Positions 10,690 to 20,100 of a DNA stretch of 64,000 bases are shown here, in pieces. Every line of letters begins with the position of its first letter. Within the stretch, counting starts at the first letter, position 1. The notes under the pieces were generated by a model. The model ran no database searches, was not told the origin of the DNA, and was given only the letters and a program-made list of their open reading frames with translations. The stretch is from contig NW_023365750.1 of assembly GCF_000003815.2 (NCBI RefSeq), positions 17,335 through 81,334 of the forward strand. Reading direction: 5' to 3'. The stretch comes from Branchiostoma floridae. Lineage: Eukaryota; Chordata; Leptocardii; Amphioxiformes; Branchiostomatidae. The position numbers were made by a program, and so were the translations under genes.

Positions 10690-11194
10690 CAAGGTAGATT
10701 GAGCGAGTCACGACATGGTCAGACACCCTGTAGAGCACTTTTTTGAAAAACGCTCCACGGGGTGGGTGTCGGGGCCTGGTGACCTGATCACCGCCGGCTG
10801 TCCGGACCCGACCCGGCTCTCGGTCATCAACGGCACCAACCAACATTGGAGGAGTCTCTGCCAGCGAGCCAGCCTGCAGGGCATTACCGAGCGGCCTTGC
10901 TCGGCGTGCCGGCCACTGCCCCCGCAGGCAAGGCCCCGCACTCTCGGTCGGCAACGGGCCCGATCAACATTGGAGGAGTCCTTACCGGCGAAGAACGCCT
11001 GCCGGGTATTACCGAGCGGCCTTGCTCGGCGTGCCGGCCACTACCCCCGCCGGCGTGTCTCCGCGGTCTTGATCGGCAACGGGCCCGACCAACATTGGAG
11101 GAGTTCTTGCCGGCGAGCCCCACCGAGAGGGGTGGGCCTCGGGTGCCGGGTTAAAAGTCCCCCGCCGGCCAAGCAGGCCCGTCTCGGTTACATA
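10690..11194. repeat. Spacer module: shared motif plus ~2 units of 124-bp repeat
   Basis: The module begins with ACCACTCTCTCAAGGTAGAT, then the GGTCAGACACC...CACTTTTTTGAAAAA motif (10718-10750), then the CTGGTGACCTGATCACCGCC segment. About two and a half 124-bp-type units follow (ACCAACATTGGAGGAGT near 10839). The same order recurs at 13070-13675 and 15650-16255. It is the copy nearest the 18S, so it is the best candidate for a Pol I promoter module; that role is inference. Confidence 0.55.
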
Positions 11195-12390
11195 GCCAAT
11201 ACTTAATGCATTACGCCATGCCTGCAACACGATCAGGGCCGGTACAGTCCACTCCGGCCCCGTGTGCCGTTACTTCGTCCGCCAGTGCGGTCACATGGAC
11301 CTACCTGACACGGCAGCATCGTTCTCTCGTGCCTTGACGGCCCGGGAACTCCACCACCGCGATCGAAGTCGGCTGGAGCCGGAGACACAAACCGCCCGCC
11401 CACGGCTGACAGCTCGGCCGGTGCAGAGCCCGTTGGCACCGCCGGAGAGGGAAAAGTCACCGGACCATCCCGACTTTTCTCTCCGTGGGCGTGTACCCCG
11501 CACACCCACGGTCACTGTCGATCCATCCCGGACTCGACAGCCACCGGCAGAAACCCGTCAGGGTCCTACTACCGCCGTACCATAGCTAATACATGGCCAA
11601 TACTTAATGTATTACGCCATGCCTGCAACACGGTCAGGGTCGGTACGGTCCACTCCGGCCCCGTGTGCCGTTACTTCGTCTGCCAGTGCGGTCACATGGA
11701 CCTACCTGACACGGCAGCATCGTTCTCTCGTGCCTTGACGGCCCGGGAACTCCACCACCGCGATCGAAGTCGGCTGGAGCCGGAGACACAAACCGCCCGC
11801 CCACGGCTGACAGCTCGGCCGGTGCAGAGCCCGTTGGCACCGCCGGAGAGGGAAAGTCACCGGACATCCCGACTTTTCTCTCCGTGGGCGTGTACCCCGA
11901 ACACCCACGGGTCACTGTCGATCCATCCCGGACTCGACAGCCACCGGCAGAACCCCGTCAGGGTCCTACTACCGCCGTACCATAGCTAATACGTGCCCAA
12001 TACTTAATGTATTACGCCATGCCTGCAACACGGTCAGGGTCGGTACAGTCCACTCCGGCCCCGTGTGCCGTTACTTCGTCCGCCAGTGCGGTCACATGGA
12101 CCTACCTGACACGGCAGCATCGTTCTCTCGTGCCTTGACGGCTCGGGAACTCCACCACCGCGATCGAAGTCGGCTGGAGCCGGAGACACAAACCGCCCGC
12201 CCACGGCTGACAGCTCGGCCGGTGCAGAGCCCGTTGGCACCGCCGGAGAGGGAAAAGTCACCGGACCATCCCGACTATTCTCTCCGTGGGCATGTTCCCC
12301 GCACACCCACGGTCACTGCCGATCCATCCCGGACTCGACAGCCACCGGCAGAAACCCGTCAGGCTCCGCGGAAAGCCGAGCTAGTCAAAA
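11195..12390. repeat. 401-bp spacer repeats, three tandem units
   Basis: Units start at GCCAATACTTAATG and recur at 11195, 11596 and 11996, a period of 401 bp (the second is 400). Each contains CTCGTGCCTTGACGGC, CACCACCGCGATCGAAGTCG and GACAGCTCGGCCGGTGCAGA. Frames of about 107 and 132 codons (plus) and 90 codons (minus) recur in each unit but show single-base frame breaks between units and no codon bias. I read them as non-coding rDNA-spacer-type repeats. Confidence 0.8.
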
Positions 12391-13756
12391 AACGACCACT
12401 CTCTCAAGGTAGATTGAGCGAGCCACGACATGGTCAGACACCCTGTAAAGCACTTTTTTGAAAAATGCTCCACGGGGTGGGTGCCGGGGCCTGGTGACCT
12501 GATCACCGCCGGCTGTCCGGACCCGACCCGGTCGACCCCGATCGGCGCCAACCGGCCTTTGGCACCGACACCCGGCCCGCCAAAGCGGTCACTGGGACCT
12601 GCCTTACGTGACCGGGGACCTGCCTTACGCAACCGGGGACGGTCACGGGTTTTGCCTCAGCGCAGAGAGGCTAATACATAGCCAATACTTAATGTATTAC
12701 GCCATGTCTGCAACACGGTCAGAGCCGGTACGGTCCACTCCGGCCCCGTGTGCCGTTACTTCGTCCGCCAGTGCGGTCACATGGACCTACCTGACACGGC
12801 AGCATCGTTCTCTCGTGCCTTGACGGCCCGGGAACTCCACCACCGCGATCGAAGTCGGCTGGGGCCGGAGACACAAACCGCCCGCCCACGGCTGACAGCT
12901 CGGCCGGTGCAGAGCCCGTTGGCACCGCCGGAGAGGGAAAAGTCACCGGACCATCCCGACTTTTCTCTCCGTGGGCATGTTCCCCGCACACCCACGGTCA
13001 CTGCCGATCCATCCCGGACTCGACAGCCACCGGCAGAAACCCGTCAGGCTCCGCGGAAAGCCGAGCTAGTCAAAAAACGACCACTCTCTCAAGGTAGATT
13101 GAGCGAGCCACGACATGGTCAGACACCCTGTAAAGCACTTTTTTGAAAAATGCTCCACGGGGTGGGTGCCGGGGCCTGGTGACCTGATCACCGCCGGCTG
13201 TCCGGACCCGACCCGGTCGACCCCGATCGGCGCCAACCGGCCTTTGGCACCGACACCCGGCCCGCCAAAGCGGTCACTGGGACCTGTCTTACGCGACCGG
13301 GGACCTGCCTTACGCGACCGGGAGAGTTTACGGGCTTCTCCTCGGCGCCTGGAGGCCTGGGCATCCGCTAAAGCATGCGTTTCGCCACAGCTCTCGGTCA
13401 TCAACGGCACCAACCAACATTGGAGGAGTCTCTGCCAGCGAGCCCGCCTGCCGGGCATTACCGAGCGGCCTTGCTCGGCGTGCCGGCCACTGCCCCCGCA
13501 GGCGAGTCCCCGCGCTCTCGATCGGCAACGGGCCCGATCAAGATTGGAGGAGTCCTTACCGGTGAGTCCGCCTGCCGGGCATTACCGAGCGACCTTGCTC
13601 TGCGTGCCGGCCACTGCCCCCGCCGGCGTGTCTCCGCGGTCTTGATCGGCAACGGGCCCGACCAACATTGGAGGCATACTTAGCACGGCTCTCGCCGCCC
13701 GATCTAGAGCCCGTGACGGACATTGCAAGGCTAGCATCGGGTGGGCGACCCCGCTC
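12391..13756. repeat. Higher-order spacer repeat: motif module, 401-bp-type unit, motif module, 124-bp units
   Basis: Two motif modules (12391-12680 and about 13046-13400) flank a 401-type unit starting at 12681, followed by 124-bp-type units to about 13675 and a short distinct tail (GGCATACTTAGCACGGCTCTC). The segment 12681-13754 recurs nearly unchanged at 15262-16335, offset 2581 bp, showing a higher-order repeat. It stops at the 100-N gap. Confidence 0.7.
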
Positions 13757-13856
13757 NNNNNNNNNNNNNNNNNNNNNNNNNNNNNNNNNNNNNNNNNNNN
13801 NNNNNNNNNNNNNNNNNNNNNNNNNNNNNNNNNNNNNNNNNNNNNNNNNNNNNNNN
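13757..13856. other. Assembly gap (100 N)
   Basis: A run of exactly 100 Ns, the usual placeholder for a gap of unknown size, inside the spacer repeat array. Repeat copy number here is therefore not reliable. Confidence 0.99.
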
Positions 13857-16335
13857 GTCCGCCAGTGCGGTCACATGGACCTACCTGACACGGCAGCATC
13901 GTTCTCTCGTGCCTTGACGGCCCGGGAACTCCACCACCGCGATCGAAGTCGGCTGGAGCCGCAGACACAATCCGCCCGCCCACGGCTGACAGCTCGGCCG
14001 GTGCAGAGCCCGTTGGCACCGCCGGAGAGGGAAAAGTCACCGGACCATCCCGACTTTTCTCTCCGTGGGCATGTTCCCCGCACACCCACGGTCACTGCCG
14101 ATCCATCCCGGACTCGACAGCCACCGGCAGAAACCCGTCAGGCTCCGCGGAAAGCCGAGCTAGTCAAAAAACGACCACTCTCTCAAGGTAGATTCAGCGA
14201 CCCACGACCTGGTCAGACACCCTGTAGAGCACTTTTTTGAAAAATGCTCCACGGGGTGGGTGCCGGGGCCTGGTGACCTGATCACCGCCGGCTGTCCGGA
14301 CCCGACCCGGTCGACCCCGATCGGCGCCAACCGGCCTTTGGCACCGACACCCGGCCCGCCAAAGCGGTCACTGGGACCTGCCTTACGTGACCGGGGACCT
14401 GCCTTACGCAACCGGGGACGGTCACGGGTTTTGCCTCAGCGCAGAGAGGCTAATACATAGCCAATACTTAATGTATTACGCCATGTCTGCAACACGGTCA
14501 GAGCCGGTACGGTCCACTCCGGCCCCGTGTGCCGTTACTTCGTCCGCCAGTGCGGTCACATGGACCTACCTGACACGGCAGCATCGTTCTCTCGTGCCTT
14601 GACGGCCCGGGAACTCCACCACCGCGATCGAAGTCGGCTGGGGCCGGAGACACAAACCGCCCGCCCACGGCTGACAGCTCGGCCGGTGCAGAGCCCGTTG
14701 GCACCGCCGGAGAGGGAAAAGTCACCGGACCATCCCGACTTTTCTCTCCGTGGGCGTGTTACCCGCACACCCACGGTCACTGCCGATCCATCCCGGACTC
14801 GACAGCCACCGGCAGAAACCCGTCAGGGTCCTACTACCGCCGTACCATAGCTAATACATAGCCAATACTTAATGTATTACGCCATGCCTGCAACACGGTC
14901 AGGGTCGGTACGGTCCACTCCGGCCCCGTGTGCCGTTACTTCGTCTGCCAGTGCGGTCACATGGACCTACCTGACACGGCAGCATCGTTCTCTCGTGCCT
15001 TGACGGCCCGGGAACTCCACCACCGCGATCGAAGTCGGCTGGAGCCGGAGACACAAACCGCCCGCCCACGGCTGACAGCTCGGCCGGTGCAGAGCCCGTT
15101 GGCACCGCCGGAGAGGGAAAAGTCACCGGACCATCCCGACTTTTCTCTCCGTGGGCGTGTTCCCCGCACACCCACGGTCACTGTCGATCCATCCCGGACT
15201 CGACAGCCACCGGCAGAAACCCGTCAGGGTCCTACTACCGCCGTACCATAGCTAATACATGGCCAATACTTAATGTATTACGCCATGCCTGCAACACGGT
15301 CAGGGTCGGTACGGTCCACTCCGGCCCCGTGTGCCGTTACTTCGTCTGCCAGTGCGGTCACATGGACCTACCTGACACGACAGCATCGTTCTCTCGTGCC
15401 TTGACGGCCCGGGAACTCCACCACCGCGATCGAAGTCGGCTGGAGCCGGAGACACAAACCGCCCGCCCACGGCTGACAGCTCGGCCGGTGCAGAGCCCGT
15501 TGGCACCGCCGGAGAGGGAAAAGTCACCGGACCATCCCGACTTTTCTCTCCGTGGGCATGTTCCCCGCACACCCACGGTCACTGCCGATCCATCCCGGAC
15601 TCGACAGCCACCGGCAGAAACCCGTCAGGCTCCGCGGAAAGCCGAGCTAGTCAAAAAACGACCACTCTCTCAAGGTAGATTGAGCGAGCCACGACATGGT
15701 CAGACACCCTGTAAAGCACTTTTTTGAAAAATGCTCCACGGGGTGGGTGCCGGGGCCTGGTGACCTGATCACCGCCGGCTGTCCGGACCCGACCCGGTCG
15801 ACCCCGATCGGCGCCAACCGGCCTTTGGCACCGACACCCGGCCCGCCAAAGCGGTCACTGGGACCTGTCTTACGCGACCGGGGACCTGCCTTACGCGACC
15901 GGGAGAGTTTACGGGCTTCTCCTCGGCGCCTGGAGGCCTGGGCATCCGCTAAAGCATGCGTTTCGCCACAGCTCTCGGTCATCAACGGCACCAACCAACA
16001 TTGGAGGAGTCTCTGCCAGCGAGCCCGCCTGCCGGGCATTACCGAGCGGCCTTGCTCGGCGTGCCGGCCACTGCCCCCGCAGGCGAGTCCCCGCGCTCTC
16101 GATCGGCAACGGGCCCGATCAAGATTGGAGGAGTCCTTACCGGTGAGTCCGCCTGCCGGGCATTACCGAGCGACCTTGCTCTGCGTGCCGGCCACTGCCC
16201 CCGCCGGCGTGTCTCCGCGGTCTTGATCGGCAACGGGCCCGACCAACATTGGAGGCATACTTAGCACGGCTCTCGCCGCCCGATCTAGAGCCCGTGACGG
16301 ACATTGCAAGGCTAGCATCGGGTGGGCGACCCCGC
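13857..16335. repeat. 401-bp spacer repeats and higher-order copy 2
   Basis: After the gap come a partial 401-type unit (to about 14145), a motif module (about 14146-14455), 401-type units starting at 14460, 14861 and 15262, another motif module (about 15636-15980) and 124-bp-type units (about 15980-16255). 15262-16335 duplicates 12681-13754. Unit-to-unit differences are few, suggesting homogenisation like that of rDNA spacers, or recent amplification. Confidence 0.75.
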
Positions 16336-16548
16336 ATAATCGCCGCCGGAGTTTCACAGCTCTCGCCGGCCCATGAACTCACTAGCTCCCGGGACCCACC
16401 ACAACTTGCTCGGTCATCTTTCGGGGAGGCATGGTCCCAACACCGCCGCTGGCACTTACGGACAGCAATTCCGCGTTGCCGGGAGATGGGACAATGTCAC
16501 CGGGCGATCCCGCATGATTGCCGCCGGGTTTTCCCATTTTTTATTGCG
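16336..16548. other. Distinct GC-rich segment between spacer repeats and element end
   Basis: About 210 bp of unique sequence continues past the last spacer repeat. It holds two related short stretches, CCCGCATAATCGCCGCCGG (16331) and CCCGCATGATTGCCGCCGG (16509). No coding signal is evident. It is the subterminal region of the composite element on this side. Confidence 0.5.
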
Positions 16549-16564
16549 ACTAATAAAGTGTTAA
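16549..16564. repeat. Terminal inverted repeat and TTAA target site (18S-side end)
   Basis: The sequence TAATAAAGTG is followed by TTAA (16561-16564), preceded by TTGCGAC. Reversed, this reads TTAACACTTTATTA, two bases, CGCA. The transposase-side end at 35067 reads TTAACACTTTATTACGCA: 14 exact matches, then CGCA after a 2-bp offset. TTAA is the specific target of piggyBac transposases. GC-rich repeats end here and AT-rich sequence starts at 16565, as expected for an element boundary. Confidence 0.7.
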
Positions 16565-16620
16565 CATCTGCTGCACCTCACTACAAAAATATTTCGAGCA
16601 TCACTATATATCATTTTTGN
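16565..16620. other. Short flank between composite element and mucin gene, ending in a single N
   Basis: 56 bp of AT-rich sequence outside the element, ending in a lone N at 16620 where the mucin coding sequence starts abruptly. The N suggests a join, so adjacency of element and mucin exon is uncertain. Confidence 0.6.
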
Positions 16621-17111
16621 GTCTTCTCTGGCCTGGTGGTCTCAGGATAGGTCTTCTCTGGCTTGGTGGTCTCAGGGTAGGTCTGCTCTGGCCTGGTGGT
16701 CTCAGGGTAGGTGCTCTCTGGCCTGGTGGTCTCAGGGTAGGTGCTCTCTGGCCTAGTGGTCTCAGGGTAGGTGCTCTCTGGCCTGGTGGTCTCAGGGTAG
16801 GTGCTCTCTGGCCTGGTGGTCTCAGGGTAGGTGCTCTCTGGCCTGGTGGTATACGCTTCTGAGATTGTTGTAGAAGAGGGAGTTGTAACCTTCCTGGGTG
16901 TTTTGTATGTTGTTGTATCAGTCTCTGGCTTGGTAGTCTCAGCCGTAGTCCAAGTGGTTGGTGTTGTTGTGACTTCTGGCTGGGTAGTAACAACTACAGC
17001 AGTCGTACTAACAACAACTGGAGTTGTGGTGGTGCAGAAGTTCTCACATCTCAGTTGGTTGTTGTAACAGTCGCAGATATGGCATTCATCTATCTGCTTC
17101 TTTTCACCAGG
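16621..17111 (-). CDS. Mucin exon: VWC-like module then Thr/Pro repeats (truncated)
   Basis: The exon starts after TGTCTCCCTAG. It encodes a VWC-like cysteine module (GEKKQIDECHICDCYNNQLRCENFC), a Thr/Val-rich linker, the recurrent TYKTPRKVTTP motif, and at least six 10-residue repeats of the type RPESTYPETT (30-bp DNA units). It stops at the single N at 16620 without a stop codon or splice donor, so the exon is incomplete. Confidence 0.8.
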
Positions 17112-20100
17112 CTAGGGAGACAGAAATTTCAGAGCATTATCATTCTTCAGGGAGATGTGTAACATAAAATGTAAAAATCATACACATTCTAAGAGAACAA
17201 GGTTGTAGACAAAGGAACTTCAAGTGAGTCTTGCAGAGACAGAACTAAGATTATTCAAACAAACTGTCTAAACAACAAATGTTAATAAATTTAGCGCAGA
17301 ATAGATTTTGGGAGGTTACAATTTAATGTACAATGCACAATGATTCCAGGAAAAATAAAATATGATTGTCTTTTTCCAAATAAGTTGCATGTAAACATGT
17401 ATAATTGCTCTTTGTTGCTTTCCCTAGCACAGAGAGGAATTGCTACTGTTTCATCAGTAATGGCAACAGTTTGGCTTTGGTTGTGTATTAACCAGTAAGA
17501 TACATCAAGATGCGACTAAGTTATTGAGGGGAAAATACAATAATTTATATCAATATACCGGAATGACAGTTCCATCTGCTGTAACACATGGGCATTCAGT
17601 TGGTTTGACACAGTGGTCACGGTCCTTACGGATGTATCCCTTGGGACATGGTGGACATAGACCACATGTAGGCACACAGGTACTTCTGTCGCCGTACATA
17701 CACTGTGTGATCTTAAACCTGAAAAATAACATGGTCGTAAGAAGGTGGTTTGTGGCACTGACTAACTTATCATACAATACTTATATATCAAATAGACCAT
17801 AAAAAAGCATGATGATGTTAAGGCAAACAGATCTGCTGTACAGAAGGATGGTAATGTGGAACTTACGAACCTGTAGCAATGACAGGTTTCCTCACATCGG
17901 AATGAGCAGCCATAGACCTTCCTGTCACATGCAGCTGTGGGGTGTAAGATACATACTATTAGAATTCATGAAACCACCCTGAACAGCACATGATTTCAAA
18001 AGAGTGTTACATAAATTTAATTCCAAAAACCTTAGAGTATCAACGCATCAGCACCTGTAAATATGTGATGTGCCTGATGTAAATGTGTGATGTAACTTTG
18101 TTACACTGATGGGTGTGATGGTCAAGAGAATTTCTTGGGCATCATAATTCTGTTGCATTGTAGAAATATTCAGTTTATGATTTCTGTGAATTCTGGCATG
18201 CAGAAGTGTTGATGATCATGTCACTCACTTGTAAGTTCTGTAGTATACCAAGGCTTGGTTGTTTCTGGCACCGTGGTCCACACCGGTTTAGTTGTCTCAG
18301 GGTAGGTCTTCTCTGGCTCAGTAACCTCTGGCCTGGTGGTCTCTGGGTAGGTCTTCTCTGGTTCAGTAACCTCTGGACGTGTGGTTTCAGTCACAGTCGG
18401 AGTGGTGATCTTTCTTGTGGGCTTGGTTGTCTCAGGGTAGGTCTGCTCTGGCTCAGTAACCTCAGGCCTGGTGGTCTCAGGGTAGGTCTTCTCTGGCTCA
18501 GTAACCTCTGGCCTGGTGGTCTCAGGGTAGGTCTTCTCTGGCTCAGTAACCTCAGGCCTGGTGGTCTCAGGGTAGGTCTTCTCTGGCTCAGTAACCTCAG
18601 GCTTAGTGGTCTCTGGATAAGTCTTCTCTGGCTCTGTAACCTCAGGCCTGGTGGTCTCAGGGTAGGTATTCTCTGGAGTGGTTGCACTTGTAGTAGTTGC
18701 TAAAAAAGTGAAATACACACAGTGAACAATGTGTACACCAAATATACATGTACCAATCATACATGTTCATATGACAGCCATGCTTGACATGTATTATATG
18801 CATAAAATCTACATTCCACACAACATTTCTAACTTACAATGAGGTCCATCATGTCTGGAATATCACCTTCCCATTAGGCTGATTTTAAAGTACTGAGTAA
18901 AATGGTTAACTTTAACAAATCATGCTTTAACATTTTAAGATGTCAACAGTACCTAGTACTAGCATGTGTTCCTATCTAACATAAATCAACATTTATGTCA
19001 ACATTTACAAAATGTAGATTATACCGCTTTTCTTGTTGTGATATTTGGATTATACAAATATCTGTCCTTACTCTTTGAGCATATGGCAACATTAGCATTG
19101 CAGCACAGCAGACGAACTTCATAGTTGTAACAGTAGGGGCTGATTCCTCTCATCATCATCTGGAACTTGCTGGGACCAGTGGCATGAGTACAGACACAGC
19201 CAACCTCACAGTTAGCCACGACATTCTGGCCTGTCTTTGAGTAGTCGATATGTGTTCCCACAGTGCGGCATTGGATTCTGCTGATCTTCTGGTTTGCCCC
19301 ACCAATATTAAAGCCATGGCGACGGAGGCTAGTGAAAGACTCATCGTCACCACTGACAGCTGGTGTTGGGTAGCAGGCATCCATCCAACTGGTCCAGGAG
19401 CAGACCTCATGTTCCTCATAGCATCGTGTGGTGGGTACTTAAAGTATGAAGTAAGTCAACAATGTCATTACATCCAGGCTGAACAGCACAGAGGCTTATG
19501 CTGTATGATCATACTCTTTGCTTGCTAGCAGCTCACTATAAAGACTTTTAAGGCATTCACCTATTAGCTAAATAAAACATTAGTCATCCTTCAACATAAT
19601 CTGCATTTGTGTCAACACTATATCGTGTTGCAATGGTATAAAGCCTGGCTACACTACGCTTGAGAATGAGAGAATCAACCAAACAAATTTAAACAAAGAT
19701 ATGAAGTGTCAGTGAATGTCATTACCTACAAATAATAAAAGCTAAAATATCCAATATTGGATATCTTGGGTAATAGGTCTTATCCTATCAAAATGTATTC
19801 TTAGTCAGCATACCTCTACTTTCTGTTACCATACAATGATGCAATCAAAAGTTAATAGTACCTCCTGTTGTCACTGTTGATTTGGTTGTAGTTGGTGTTG
19901 GAACTGGTGTTGTAACCTTTCTGGGTGTCTTGTACCCAGTGGTGATTGCCCGAGTTGTTGTTGTTGCTGTTGCCTCTGTTGTTGCTGATGTTGTACACAT
20001 GTTGCTACATGTCAATGTGTTCTGGTAACATGTGCACACCTGACACTGCCCAACTTTAACTGTCTTGCCGGCCTGAAATTTTAATATACACATAAAAAGA

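Larger units (their letters stand above)
3228..16560 (-). mobile_element. Giant piggyBac/rDNA composite element, copy 1 (truncated at the transposase end)
   Basis: On the minus strand this block holds, from its outer end: terminal inverted repeat at TTAA (16561-16564), 401-bp and 124-bp spacer repeats, ETS-like spacer, full-length 18S rRNA, duplicated ITS-like spacer, 124-bp repeats, a SINE and the first ~164 codons of a piggyBac transposase. Base composition falls and the repeats stop exactly at the TTAA. From 3228 to about 4550 it matches 37040 onward at a constant offset of 33812 with few mismatches; at the 18S the offset is 35736 because the second copy has more 124-bp repeats. The transposase end is lost at 3228, by deletion or by assembly join. 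A 100-N gap lies at 13757. Treating all this as one element is inference from the shared ends. Confidence 0.6.

Noticed and set aside
13757-13856. Frames crossing N runs (also 28216-28713 and 44153-44252)
   Set aside because: Translations through N have no meaning.
11262-15727. Recurring frames of 74-132 codons in 401-bp repeats
   Set aside because: They repeat with the unit on both strands, are broken by single-base indels between units, and resemble no protein. Non-coding spacer.
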